From: Hyperoplus lanceolatus
Lineage: Eukaryota; Chordata; Actinopteri; Uranoscopiformes; Ammodytidae
DNA length: 64,000 nt
NCBI GenBank assembly: GCA_026929865.2
Contig: CM049395.1
Span: forward strand, 31,861,501-31,925,500
Direction: 5' to 3'
In this document: piece by piece, positions 1 through 24,040 of the stretch
Layout of the letters: the number at the start of each line of letters is the position of its first letter
How positions within the stretch are numbered: the first letter of the stretch is position 1
Notes under the pieces: generated by a model
What the model was told of the DNA's origin: nothing
Database searches by the model: none
The model's input: the letters and a program-made list of their open reading frames with translations, nothing else
Translations under genes and position numbers: made by a program

Positions 1-428
1 ATGTAGGGGGAATCACATTTGTCAGGTGGCAGTGGTTCCACAAGCACGGAGCAACTAGTGCAAGACATTTCTGAGAGTTGTGAGTGGCAGGCTGTATAGC
101 TGGTCACCAAAAGAGGTAGCTACAGTAGCTCAGGAGGGGAACTCAATTCCACTAACGACACCACTGATGAGGTTCAGATGGCCAGAAAGAGATGATGGTG
201 ACTTTGTCATTGGACACAATGAGCACAAACACCCCCGGGGGTGATTTGTGCGACAAGACACTTTTTCCGGCTATTTTCTTAAACGTTTATTCCGATCCAA
301 AGTTTTTATTGCCAGGGGCCAACACCGAAATTGTACATATTTGAGTTGGGACACGTCGGCCTCCTTAAAACACTTTGAGAAAAGTGCACAAACACCCCAC
401 CTTCCCCTTTTTTGTGTATATATGTATG

Positions 429-468
<40 letters not shown>

Positions 469-726
469 TTTTGCAAAAGTTTTTGTTTTTTTTTTTTTCT
501 GTAACAGTAACGGACGAACATTGGAAAAGGGGGGGGGGCCTCGCACCAGGGGAATTTTCAGGGGGTGAAAAAATGGCATTATTAATGTTGGTTTGATGGT
601 GTGTTTTTCTGGAACGAATATCCAAATATTCGCTTGGAAAAGCCAACAAATACTCAAATACTTTTGGGTAGCAATCCCTTACTGTCCCCCACCCCCAGCC
701 CTCTGAACCCAGCTGTTTTCCCTCAC
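1..726. other. Last visible wdhd1 intron; no exon recognised
   Basis: No homology to the end of the HMG box or the lysine-rich C terminus is visible on either strand. The stretch holds a (TA)n microsatellite at about 432-465, T-rich tracts at 466-500 and a G run near 530. It is read as intron between the 727-862 exon and exon(s) beyond the window edge. Confidence 0.6.
432..465. repeat. (TA)n microsatellite
   Basis: About 17 TA units, preceded by TATG repeats and followed by a T run. It lies in the last visible wdhd1 intron. Confidence 0.95.
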
Positions 727-12728
<12,002 letters not shown>

Positions 12729-13000
12729 TTTCACAAACCACCAGACTGACAAGCGGAAAAACAGACACAGTAATCAATGCCCGGAGTTATGTTAGCGCTA
12801 ACACAAGAACATTACATATATGTGACACATCTTAACAGCACAGTTATGCTCTGTAGGCTATTGTCATTACTGGCTCTTAGCTAGAAGAAGAGTCTAGCTA
12901 ACGCTAACAATAAAGGCGAAGTAGCTCGCTGCACTCGTTCATAACCTAATTTAGTTTGACAAACAGGGTCAACTGAGTGACAAGTTTAATTCGGACCTAC

Positions 13001-13100
13001 CGAAGAAATGATCTGACTGGTTGTGACGTGAGAAGAGAGATGTTTGACAACTTACAACTTGCCCGGGTGACTCTGCAGACTAGAACCTCTCCTCCTGAAT
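13001..13100 (-). other. wdhd1: wdhd1 noncoding first exon (5'UTR); upstream edge inferred
   Basis: A strong donor, G|GTAGGTCC on the minus strand, puts the 3' edge of an exon at 13001, upstream of the acceptor of the start-codon exon. No ATG in a good frame is needed here. The 5' edge cannot be read from sequence; about 13100 is a guess based on the GC-rich promoter block just beyond it. Confidence 0.5.
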
Positions 13101-13165
13101 CTCCCGCGCTGCGTTGAAAACAAGGAAAGACAGCGTCACAACTCCCGCCAGCTACGTCATGACGC
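13085..13165 (-). promoter_or_regulatory. wdhd1: wdhd1 proximal promoter with E2F-like and CRE-like motifs
   Basis: Seen in sequence: CTCCCGCGCTG near 13101-13111, ACTCCCGCC at 13141-13149, and TACGTCATGACGC near 13153-13165, which contains two overlapping TGACG/CGTCA half-sites. E2F sites of the type GCGGGA are usual in S-phase genes such as WDHD1 (known). That these sites work here is inference. No TATA box is obvious. Confidence 0.4.
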
Positions 13166-16100
13166 AAGTATAAACCCCTCCTACGTCTGAGGCACGCTGC
13201 AGGAGAGTCAAAATTTGAGTATTTTTTGTGTGAATCTGTCTGTCGTGCATCATGGAAGAAGTAATTTTACTTTGGTAAGTTATATATTTTATGGGAGTAA
13301 AAGTAGTAATACAACAAATAAAAGTTATATGCGACAACTGAAATGATTGCATTCAAAATGGTACAAGAATGTTAGCAGTGGAATATAGGCTAGGCTACTT
13401 AAAGTAGGGCTACCATATAGGCTATAAAAGTACTCATTGTGCAGAAATTAATTATTTTATTAGATCGCTGTTAGATTAATGTATTAAATATGCATCGTTT
13501 AAATGTTTTAGCCATAGGGAAAATAAACCATAAAAAAGGGGGCGCCCTTAGCTCAGTTGGTAGGGCGTCCCCAACCCACCCCCCCCAACCCCCACCCCCC
13601 CGGGCCGGGCCCAGCAGCAGACCCGGGTTCGATTCCCGCCCGCAGTCGTTCTCTGCATGTCACTCCCCTCGCTGCCCCATTTCACCTCTGTCTCTCTGCA
13701 CTATCAATAAAGCATAAAAATGCCCCAAAAATATAGAAAAAAAAAAGAAAGAAACCCTGACCCAGGGCCAGGCCCAAAAAAATTATTCATAGTCATTTTA
13801 ATAGTAGGCCTAGTACTAATTAATAAAAAGTATATGTAACTGTTGACTCTTTAGGTTGCCATAGCACCCATTGGCTGACTCTACTCCCCTGTTTGAGTCA
13901 TGGGTTTGAGCACTGTCTCTGAGGAAAATGTGATTAGTGCAACAGGAAGTACTCTGTTGGCAGACAGCTGGGTATCTAAATATTACATCACTGAAATATA
14001 ATAGTATGAGCATGTACAACAGGACTGGTGCATGTGCTTTAGGCTCCATCTTGTCCTCAAAACATGCAAACAACAATGTTTTATTTCTCAGATTTGGATA
14101 TCAAACATAACATGAAGCTAATGTAACACTAGACGCTGGCTTTGAGCTGCTGAAAAACGATGCTTGCTAACTGGATCATACAAGACAGCATTAATATTTC
14201 ATGTTTGTGGTTCAGGAAAATCGATAGATATGGCTCCTGACTCCTGTCCACTAACTGAGCCTTGGTGTTTCTCACACAGAGACAGACTTTGTTAGGTGTG
14301 TGAGATATAAGTTCATCCAAGTTGCCTCACTCATGTTTACTTCTATTGATTTGTATCGCCCTATCCTTACTCAGTCAGAGTGATTCTCATAAGGAGCAGA
14401 ATTAATCCTACATTTCCCATAACGCCATTCCCAAAGCTAATGGCAAGTTTCCTTTAGACTCTGCACCTCTGGTTTGTAATCCAAACTTTATGTTATAAGT
14501 GTGTATTGTCCATGAAAAGTTAACTACCTTCATGTGTAAAATCAGTGGCATCCACCTTAAGACTATCGTTCTGTAATGGAGTTATCCATTAAATCTCCTT
14601 TGACAGTGAAAAACGTGGCCGCTAATAATCTCTTTCGTCAACAGAAAAGTGTTATATTATGGGAGAATTTACAGGGATGTTTATCCTTGTTCACTTCTAG
14701 CAAGCCAACATGCATAATTAAACTGAAGCAGCTAAATGGAATTCAAACATCATTTACCTATACCTGTGTGATTCATATTGTGTCAAAATATCTCCTATTT
14801 AAAAGGCCTATTTAGCCTTTAACTGTGAGCAGATGTCTCTGATTGTTGTCATGGAGGCACGGCTCTCAGTTGTGAGATAGTCTGCATGTAGAGTGGCTAA
14901 ATTTGTAGGCGTACATTTAATCTATTTCAGTGAAAAACATCCTATCTCCGTGGACAAACCAGGTCTAAACTGAATCACTGTAAATGAAATAGAGAATTAA
15001 AGAATCTATAGGCAAGCACAAACCAGACACTTTACTCTAACAAATACTAAAGAAAAAATGTATTAAACTTTTTCGTACCTGAAAACCTAATTGCCGTATG
15101 ATGAATATGTCATGCACTGTTTGGTATTCATACAAAAAAAACCCTGGACACATTTGTTTTAACACTTCTAGTTGGAGAGCGAAGTTGGCTGAATGACACA
15201 TGAATCAATTTTGAAATTTGAATTCCAACCCAGTTATGAAGGGGAGAGGGGAGTAGTCTTTTTCATGTTCTTATCTCTCTATGTGCTCAGCAGAAGCACT
15301 GGCATTTAGAGGTGTCCTTTGCAGAGAGTGCGATGAATTGTTTTCAGAGTGATACTTCTAAAGAAAGCATTTTCCATACCATTAGCCTGTCTTACTTTGA
15401 CACGGCCCACAAATGCAGCGTGAAAAAGCATGGATACGCATGACTTGAGCTGCACCATTAAATCGGTCCAGAACAAACAAAAGGAAAAAGAACCCGAGAA
15501 AGAGGCAGGATAAATGGCATTTATTTGTTTGTGTGTCAATGTGGTGAATGCAATATATGCCTCCAAGGGGATCACAGTGATTCAAATACTTTGACAATAG
15601 TGCTTGATCCTATGGCGTACCATTCTCCTCTCCATCATCTAAACAGTGTTCAAGAAGAACACTTGTGAATGCTGCAGAGGCACAACTCATGTTAAAACAA
15701 CATATACAGTTAAAGCCAAGATTGCATTGTTAAGAGGCTGCTGTGTTGTGTAAAGACAGACAATTGAAGCAGATTAGGTTTTCCAAAGATCAGATCGGTG
15801 CAGTTGTGCCGTCCTCTTGTGGCTGCAGAGAAGAATGCAATCCCAATAGAACGAGCTCAAGTCTTCATTAGAAGGAGCTGACATTTGTGCTTGTTTAGAG
15901 CTGTTGAAAGCCACAGTGACATGGTGTTTTTACTGTTTTTGATACAGATCATCAATATAGTCTCTTTTTCAATCACTATGTATCCCTAATGATTGCAAAC
16001 AGAGTGCTTGAACCCAAACTCAAGCTGAAAAAACCTTGAGTCCTTTCCTCTTGACAGCGTCTGATTCAACTTTCAAATGAGAAGGCAAATGTGCTGCATG

Positions 16101-17011
16101 ATACATCAGATATTGACATTCCCTCAATCTTCTTCTTCTCCAAAAGTCTTTAGAGAGAGAGAGATTTAGTTAAAATGTTCAAATAACAACATGATTTTCA
16201 ATGAAATTTCAGGATCACTCTACCTTCCAAAGGTTTAAAGATTTTGTTAAGCTGGAAAGTTAATTAAGAATGAATGTTTTATTAATATTACTAGATGCAG
16301 TTGGAGTGTCTGTACCTCTAACACATTGACATTTGACAGCATTGGTTCTGTGCAGGACAAGGCCACAGCAAAGCATCACCTTTTATCTGATAATAAAGTA
16401 CATGAAAGGACATATGGTCTCAGCAAGATTCAATGAGAGGTGCAGTTATTTTTGTGGCCACTAGAGACACTAAATGCCCAACAAGGAAACTCTGAATAAG
16501 CTAAAATCAAGTGAAAAATACTTGTGCTTCAAGAGTCAGTATTCTTGGTAATGTTCACAAATTCTTAATCCATTACGGATATTATTGTGAATGTTTTGGG
16601 GCAAATTTGCCCAATGACAGGTGTCTCAGCATATCACAGCTGTAGCTATTGCTTCCTTGACCCATGATTCCTTGACCCTGGTTTGAGTAACTGTCAAGAT
16701 GACTGGAAGCAGCAAACCTTAATCCCATCCCTCAGTACTTTAGGAGAACGTAAAAGACATTAGGTCCACATGTTCTTATATGGATCTAGACCTGTAGCAT
16801 GATCCTTTGTAGGTTTGGTTCATCATCATTGGTCCATCCATATCTTGGAGTATCAAGATCAACAAGCATCTTATAAAACTCTCCAGTTCTGCACCTTAAA
16901 TACCTCAAATATCTACAACAGAAATGCTACCTAAAATTCAATTTGCCAAGACAACCTGCCTTTGTTTGTCCTATCTTTGCCTCTCATGGTAAGAGGTGCT
17001 ACTTTGGACAG
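13166..17011. other. Spacer between wdhd1 and socs4; may hold the socs4 3'UTR
   Basis: Apart from the SINE at 13541-13755, no coding exon or RNA gene was recognised on either strand. Because socs4 is on the minus strand, its 3'UTR must extend into this region. AATAAA on that strand occurs at about 16284-16279, 15524-15519 and 14085-14080, and the real end cannot be chosen from sequence. Mammalian SOCS4 has a long 3'UTR (known). Confidence 0.6.
13541..13755 (+). repeat. tRNA-derived SINE
   Basis: A tRNA-like head has an A box (TTAGCTCAGTTGGTAGGGCG, 13549-13568) and a B box (GGGTTCGATTCCCG, 13625-13638). A body follows with CTGCATGTCACTCCCCTCGC, then CAATAAAGCATAAAAATGCC and an A-rich end. This tail is typical of SINEs seen in many percomorph fish. 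A C-rich expansion (about 13570-13605) separates the boxes. Confidence 0.75.
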
Positions 17012-18187
17012 TCACACAGCACAGGCTCCATCACACTTAATGTGGTACTGACGGAGGAATTCCCTGAGCTGAGCTGGCAGCAGCAGACTGTCTATGCCCT
17101 GGTAGGTGGTGCGGCTACAGATCACAGCCCTGCTCAGGTGCTGCAGGGTGAAAGGGAAGGTCCTTTGTAGCGGCCGGGAAAGGAGGGGTTCAAAGAAGAG
17201 GCAGGTGGCCGGGTCACTGTAGTGTCTTAGTAGTCCTGTCACACTGGGATCCCGGTACATGCACGGGTCGCGCACATCAAAGCTGAAACGCTTGTCGTTC
17301 TGCTCGATCCGTGCGTGAAGGGAGCGGCTGTAGCGGCGGAAGCTGACCGAGAATAGAAACTCGTCCTGGGCAGAGTCTCGGAGCAGAAACGTTCCCTCTG
17401 GTTTGCCCTCCAGTAGCTCTTCAGCCTCAAAGCGGTTCAATACGCCCCAGTAACAGGAGCTGTTGTTGATCTGAAGCAGATCTGGGACCAGGATATAGTC
17501 AGTGTGGCCCTCTACTCCCCCATGAGGACAGGAAGGGTCCCAATCCTCCAGACTAGTGCTTCCAGGCCCAGGAGAGCAGCAGATGTCGTCCCATGAGAGG
17601 GGGGTCAGTGGTGGGGAGGTAGAGGACGATGAGACACTGGGTTTGAGGGGAGCCTCCATGTCTTTAAGGGCATTTGAGTGGGGATTTTTAATAAGGTGCC
17701 AACATCGGGCCAGTTCAGATTTGGGCGAGAAAGGACACTTGTCCTGCATGAGCTCTGAGACGTGGATCTTGCGTTTGGACCAGAAGAGCACCGAGAAGGG
17801 TCGAGACGAGCCCGAAGCGTGGTGGAGATGGTGGTGGTGGTGGTGGTGGTGCGTGCGTAAAGGAAAACACTGGCCCACTGCATCCTGAAACTTCTGCCGC
17901 AGAGAGCGGTGGGACAAGGCCTTTCGACACACAACGTCAATGTCTGCAGAAGTCAATGCATCCCCAAGACCGTTGCAGCTACACTTTCTCTCTCTGCGCC
18001 GCCTCGAACAGGACGTTGACCGCACGCCCAGCTCCTCCATCCCGTCCGCCTCCAACCCTCCGGGACTTGACCCGTTGCGAGAACTCCGGGAGCGTTTCTT
18101 CCCCCGCCACACATAACTGTCTGCACTCCAGCTGCGGAAGCCACTTTTGGGACGCGCGTCTGAGCCTCGTGGCATCTTGTCTGACAT
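17012..18187 (-). CDS. socs4: Suppressor of cytokine signalling 4
   Basis: SOCS-family adaptor (known role): the SH2 domain binds phosphotyrosine and the SOCS box recruits Elongin B/C and Cullin 5 for ubiquitination; SOCS4 restrains EGF receptor signalling. A single coding exon gives 391 aa. An acceptor at 18207/18208 sets the exon edge, so ATG 18187 (MSDKMPRGSDARPK) is chosen over an in-frame ATG at 18229 that would lie in the intron. The N terminus ARPKSGFRSWSADSYVWRGKK is SOCS4-like and not SOCS5-like. SLRQKFQDAVGQCFP (95-109) and KRKIHVSELMQDKCPF (138-153) are the SOCS4/5 conserved region. The SH2 domain spans about 246-340 with Arg270 in FLLRDS; the SOCS box spans about 343-385. Oddities: eight His in a row at 113-120, a one-residue gap that removes the Trp after HARIEQ, and LLLP where human has LPIP in the Cullin box. 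Human is 440 aa; the linker 170-228 is shorter here. Confidence 0.95.
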   Translation of the reverse strand: MSDKMPRGSDARPKSGFRSWSADSYVWRGKKRSRSSRNGSSPGGLEADGMEELGVRSTSCSRRRRERKCSCNGLGDALTSADIDVVCRKALSHRSLRQKFQDAVGQCFPLRTHHHHHHHHLHHASGSSRPFSVLFWSKRKIHVSELMQDKCPFSPKSELARCWHLIKNPHSNALKDMEAPLKPSVSSSSTSPPLTPLSWDDICCSPGPGSTSLEDWDPSCPHGGVEGHTDYILVPDLLQINNSSCYWGVLNRFEAEELLEGKPEGTFLLRDSAQDEFLFSVSFRRYSRSLHARIEQNDKRFSFDVRDPCMYRDPSVTGLLRHYSDPATCLFFEPLLSRPLQRTFPFTLQHLSRAVICSRTTYQGIDSLLLPAQLREFLRQYHIKCDGACAV

Positions 18188-18207
18188 GATGTCTTCTTCT
18201 TCTGACT
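18188..18207 (-). other. socs4: socs4 5'UTR part of coding exon and splice acceptor
   Basis: The minus strand has a T-rich tract, then GAATTGTGCAACAG at the acceptor, then 20 nt rich in GAA before the ATG. This pairs with the donor at 18958, leaving a 5'UTR intron of about 750 bp (18208-18958). Confidence 0.75.
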
Positions 18208-18958
18208 CTGTTGCACAATTCAAAAACAAAAATCTTGGTCAAAACAGGATTTTAGGACCATACCTTATATCATTTACACATTCATGAAGTAAATGCTTAC
18301 ATATTTCATAAATGTAAGCATTTTTTAAATGTGCTTACAAGAAGTAGTTGATTATTAAAAAAGTTGGTTTTAATAGAAATGTCTAAAAGGGAAATGGAAG
18401 CAAAAGGCACAGACACAACATTATCCCATTGTCTCACAAATGTTCACACAGGTTCTCTTTCAGACTATTTAATTTTTTTTTTGTTGCCACACTGGACTCT
18501 TTACTTTATAAATGTAATGTATTATTATGAATTTTGATCACACCCAAAAATAAACGTTCAAGAATGCACAATTGTTATTTAATCATTTAGTACAAGACTA
18601 ACAGTGATGTGGAGTCTTACTGATTCTGTCTGATCTCCAGTGGCAAGAAATCAAATTAAGACTGCAGAGTTCAGAAACAGCCCACAGACGCTAATGGATC
18701 CGTTTCCGCAATGCCCCAGAAATTGGTTTAACATCTACCCAGGCAGCAGACCTTTCAGGGTTCATTCAAAGAGAAGAAAGTTGTGTGAACTAATTCCAAA
18801 GTTATTGTTTTACCACGTAACTGTTAAAGTCTGTTGCAGCAGTTGGCAGAGATGGTTACTGATAAAACAAAATCTAGTGAAACTGAATATAAGGCTAGTA
18901 ATCACTCTATGGTGTTTGTTAATAACTCTTTGTAGCTAAATGCAAGAGATTATCTTAC

Positions 18959-19065
18959 CTTCCAAACAGTGTCAGAATTACAGCTCCAAATCCATGCTTT
19001 GACCAGTTGGTCACTCACTGCACATTAACGGACATGTGTGACCAGCCTGCAGCCTCTCCAGCTCT
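18959..19065 (-). other. socs4: socs4 noncoding first exon; start inferred
   Basis: The donor GTAAGATA (complement of 18951-18958) follows CTGTTTGGAAG. The upstream limit is estimated at about 30 bp downstream of the TATA-like box at 19092-19099. Confidence 0.55.
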
Positions 19066-19069
19066 AACA

Positions 19070-19247
19070 GACAGCAGACTGTTCTGCTTCCTATATAATT
19101 ATGATGCCAAATCCCCGAGGGGGCAACAGTTTCCTCCCCGCCAGGGCCGGGTCTGAATGAATGAGGGGAGGTGGAGAGGGGCCGGGCGGGGAGAGGGGTA
19201 GGAGGGGCCACGGAGAGTGGAGTCTCAGGTTTATTACATTGAGACAT

Positions 19248-19318
<71 letters not shown>

Positions 19319-19320
19319 AG
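19070..19320 (-). promoter_or_regulatory. socs4: Putative socs4 promoter: TATA-like box, GC-rich block and (GA)n tract
   Basis: On the minus strand TTATATAG lies at 19099-19092. Upstream is a GC-rich block with CCCCGCCCGGCCCC (about 19175-19190), an Sp1-type composition. Further upstream is an uninterrupted (GA)n tract, 19252-19318. Promoter use is inferred from the placement of the first exon's donor. Confidence 0.5.
19252..19318. repeat. (TC)n / (GA)n microsatellite
   Basis: About 33 TC units on the plus strand, immediately upstream of the socs4 promoter region. Confidence 0.95.
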
Positions 19321-22150
19321 ATTTCTTTACACATTCATTGACAAATCCCATCTCTGAGAAACAAAAGAGAGAAAAAGATAACCAGAGATTGGAGAGTGCT
19401 TCCCATTCACAAAGTGAATTATTTCTGCATGTAATTCTATTACTTCATGGCATGCTGATTTAAGTGGTTTTAATTCCATCAGAGGCCAATAGCTTAACTT
19501 TAAGAATAAAAGCACATTACTTTTATTGTTTTATTTTTTTTATCAGTTAAAGTCCGTCTGTAGAGGATGTCAAACTACAAACAGATTATTTCTCAGGTTT
19601 ACTGCTAGTGGACTACTGTGGTTTTACACTTCACCTGCATTGGCTGTTTGGCATAGCACACTCTGCCTAATTAACAATTCAGCCCAGTAGAGGAAACAAC
19701 CGCACATTTTAAAAAGCTTCACTTATTGATTGAATAACCTTTTGAGTTTCCCAGTTAAAACTTCCAGCAAGTGCCGTTGAAAGAACTCATCTGTCAAGGT
19801 GATGTCATGAAGGAGCTACTTGCTATTGATGACATTTTGGAAGATATATAATTCATGAAACAAATAGACTACATCTATCAGACGAATAATATTACTCCCA
19901 GTGGTTCAGTGTGTTTGAGTGTCTGTGTGTTTGTGTGCGCCTCCTTTCATCTCACACAGATAAAGGATAGTCATCAAAAAATGCCTGACATCTCAGATAA
20001 TGTAGTGACACTCAACTTCCTCTTAACTGAATATTTAATGCTCTTCACATTATCACACAGCACAACCGGATGAAAACGCCACATGTTCTGGCAAACTACC
20101 AGATCAATTTATTTGACTTAAAAAAGAAGTAAGGACTCTGAAAACTAAGCTGTCAATACTAGTTGTGATGAAGGGACTGGACATCTCCGGGTTGCTGTGT
20201 GCTAAATGCTACCACCACCATGTTCACAATGACAATGTCATTCAGTATAACAATGATGATAATATTAATATATAACTTTATTTCTATAGCGCCTTTCATG
20301 CATATATGCAGCCCAAAATTTTCTAATAATAATAATAATAATAATTAGATCCTGAGTAAGTATTGTTTGGCCAAATGTGAGTTAAATTGAGTTTATTTGA
20401 TATGTCAGCTAATCCAAGAGCCATCTGGGGCATCATTATGTGTACTTAATAGGTAATCTGTTTACATTAGAGGAAGATTACTGCTGCTAGGCAACACATT
20501 TCCATCATGTCATTCACAGATTCTCAGAAACTCACCATTTACCGCACTCGCCATGAAACATTCGGCTTCTTCATTGAAAGGACAGCAGAAATTGATTTGG
20601 CAGAGTAATCGCTTGGTGTAGACACAAGTTTAAACATGCATGCACGTGCGCGTGCACACACAGACACACACACGCACTTTGGATTTCAATCTAAATAGCC
20701 AACACACTACAACAAACCACTAGCAGTGATCTACCGAGTAAAGTTGTAAAAGTTGAGTTGGTTGTTGATTCGGTTTCATAAAAAACAAACAGCTGACAGT
20801 ATCTCCACGTTTGCGAAGTATTAAACCTTGCCCTTACAAATATTATTTGGTCAGATTTTTTACAGTATAACCACACAAGCCTGCGTGTCTGCTGTAATAC
20901 ACAGACGGATACAACTTATTGCCATTTTAGAAGGTGTGTCAGTGGGGTAGGGTTCAGAGGTTTGTGCAGGGAGTGCCTGCAGTGGTGGGTGAAATCCAGT
21001 CGGCCCATTAACCTGCTGCAGCCAGGACTGGACCCGGGGCTCGTATCAGTCCACATTACAGAGGCATCGATCTCAAGGAGCAGCACAGCCAACAGCAACC
21101 TTCATGAATAATTGATGGCGCTCTGATTGAATGGAGACTGTACTCTGCTTGTATTTTTATATGAAGGCTATTACAGATTGTATTGACATTAATGTTAATG
21201 TAGCCGGGAGGGTGGGGGGGGGGGGGGGGGGGTTGAAACTACAAAATGCATGTGTTACAGTTTGCAGAGGCAGTTTGGTTGCACTCAGCATTGGATACAC
21301 ACATGTATGCGCTTTCATCTTCTGTGAAATCATCATATCTACTGATTTTGGTTGATATTCTTTTAAATTGCTCACTGTAGGCCTATTGGTGTCCTACAGG
21401 GAGGCAGTGCTGGGCTCATACCATCACAGATCTGCATTTTTCATAGGTGAAGTGGTCATATCTTAAGCAGCTCTTATCAATATTTGATATCAACAATTGA
21501 TTACATGCATTTGACTATAGTTTCTGTACATATCCCCTCAGCTCTAAACAGCATTTTAGCATCTTTCAGCTCATTGTTTTGATTTTCCAAGCGGCAACTT
21601 AACTATTTTGGTAGCTTTATGTCCCACTGTACACTACCTGCCCAGCACCAAACGGCAGACAAAGCTAGCATAGCTGGTGAACACAATGGAGCTCTTAACA
21701 ACTACAGAGCGGGATATTTCCCCCTAGGGGGTGATGGAGAACCAGAGCTGAATGAAAAGTTATTGTCGGGCCGACATACATTAGATGGGCACAAAAATAA
21801 ATCAAAATGAATGTTACTGTAATGTTGACATATCTTCATATTATAAAGTTGACAATATGTCAGTGTGTACTGCCCCCCCCCCCCAAGTAGCCTAAATAAA
21901 ATCAGTTAAAGCAGTTTTTACATGGATTAAATACACCTGCTTCAGCTATCTGCAGGATCTGAAGTGGTTTGGATACTGATTGACTCCTAGGCTCTTAATC
22001 ACTACACTGATCACAATTGGACTAAACGTCAAGGTGCAGAATTATTTAAAAAAATACATTATTTAATTTATGGTTAACTTAATTTAATTAATGTGGTTTA
22101 AATGACAGAAACACTATCTGTTGTGTGTGTATGTGTTTGTCTTTGAAACA

Positions 22151-22153
<3 letters not shown>

Positions 22154-22235
<82 letters not shown>
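22154..22235. repeat. (GT)n microsatellite
   Basis: About 41 uninterrupted GT units in the socs4-dennd4c interval. Confidence 0.95.
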
Positions 22236-22236
<1 letters not shown>

Positions 22237-23235
22237 GGCTGAGAGGCAGTACGCGATCATGTGAATTATAGAGATGGTAAATTGAATCAGCAGTGAGTCT
22301 CTGGCTCCACTGGTCTCAGTTGTTTCCATTGATTTGTATCAGAAGACTCATCTGACCAACGGCAGCGCTGCATCTCTCACTTTAGATACCACAGGCTCTC
22401 GTTACATCTCGCTTAACAAAATATTCCACCTTTTTTTGTGACCACGCAGCAACCTGAGATATCAGAGATTGGCCTCAAAGCAGAGCGGATGCTAAAAACG
22501 TCCTTCAGTGTCCTTCTGTTTGCTCAGCGTTTTTCAATTCGTTGTGCCCTTGTTTTATTCTGTTGGTAAATCATTTAGCTATTTTGAGCTTTTTATTTTT
22601 TTTCTAATTGAACTATTTCTACTTCTCTTTGATGTAATAATTTGCCATTTTAAATAAAACATCTCAGCTCCCAGATCCCTGGCTTTAACCAGCGGGTGTT
22701 AATTAAGGGACTACCGATAAATTACTTTCAATGCCTTTATGTTGACTGCCCTAAATTGGTAAACAATATAAACATTTGCGGTTTAGATACTGGCCCTTTA
22801 CTTTAAAGAAAACATATCTTTTTACTTCACTATAGATGCTACTCTCCCTATTCTAAAACCTAACTCTTAATCCCAATGAGATTTTTTTTTAGTTCAGCTA
22901 CATTGACAAGATTGTTAGAATTTAAGTACTTTTTCTCTGTGCTCCTACTTTAACTGTAGGCTTCGAGTGCCTCTTCTCCATATTAAGAGGACACATGTTT
23001 GTGTGGATCATATGCACATTGTTTTGTAGCTATTAAGACGCAGACGGGCCAGGTCTGGATATTCATCTGCTGCGGACATGTGAGCCGCTGTATCCACTTT
23101 CCTCAGGGGAGGTTTATTTATGCCTGCAGCCGCTCTGCTTCCCGCAAGCAAGGTGCATCTAGAGAGGCTTCTCCTCTCTGTCATATTAGAATGAGCGTAA
23201 CCCAAGCCAGGATGGACACTGGGATCAGCCCGTGT

Positions 23236-23281
<46 letters not shown>

Positions 23282-23297
23282 ACACACACACACACAC
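23236..23297. repeat. (CA)n microsatellite with one interruption
   Basis: CA units are interrupted once by ATA near 23275. Confidence 0.93.
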
Positions 23298-24040
23298 CTA
23301 TAAGTATTTACAGTATAGACCTACAATGTAAAGAGAAACTTTGTTAACAAGAAAACTTAACATCACAGTTAAGTCAAAGCATCACCGTAGGCTATTGTGG
23401 AAAGAGGTCAAAGTAATAAATCTACTGACTGCAATTCCTTCCTTATCATTTTGTTATAAAGCATTTCAAAATCTGCATTACTGAATTGTTTGCATCAATA
23501 TTTATTGGTGTCTTTTCCCCAAACTTTACAGCACTTCACTGCTCCATTTATTGTATTAGTCAATGGAATAGCAGCAAAAATATGTTCATGTCATCTGGCT
23601 GCTTGTGTGTGTGTTTCTGGTAGAACGTGTGATACAAACACTTATGAGGAAATCATTGCAACCACTAGCCAGAAAAAACACCACAAGGAACCTTCAACAC
23701 AAAGATGCTTTCCAACGTATAAACTCAATGCCAATAAAAGCAAATTCTGAAACTGTCTGCTACCACGGATGGAAGCGCACATGCTCAATGCTGTAATTGC
23801 ACTTGCACATGTCGGCCTTGCTGTGCTCACTGTGATGCAATACACTGAGACTGGAGGCAGCATCATTCCCCAACCCCCTTTCATTGCTGTTCTTTCAGAA
23901 AGGACAGCAGGATGTGAGTCAACAGTCATTTACACTCCATCAGATCCTCATGTAAAGATGCATTGACAGGACGTAACGGCATCTGAAACAATATTAAGAG
24001 GATAAAGAGGATGGAACTCCAACCAGATAACAGAGTTATG

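Larger units (their letters stand above)
19321..24040. other. Intergenic stretch, no gene recognised
   Basis: Both strands were read and no conserved protein or RNA gene was recognised. It holds microsatellites, a G run (21212-21232), a C run near 21876-21886, and a short relic near 20275-20310 (TTATTTCTATAGCGCCTTTCA) resembling the end of a common fish repeat. Confidence 0.6.

Noticed and set aside
17556-18189. Open frames on the plus strand and other minus frames inside socs4
   Set aside because: They are shadow frames of the socs4 coding exon; the conserved SH2 and SOCS box are in the 17012-18187 frame.
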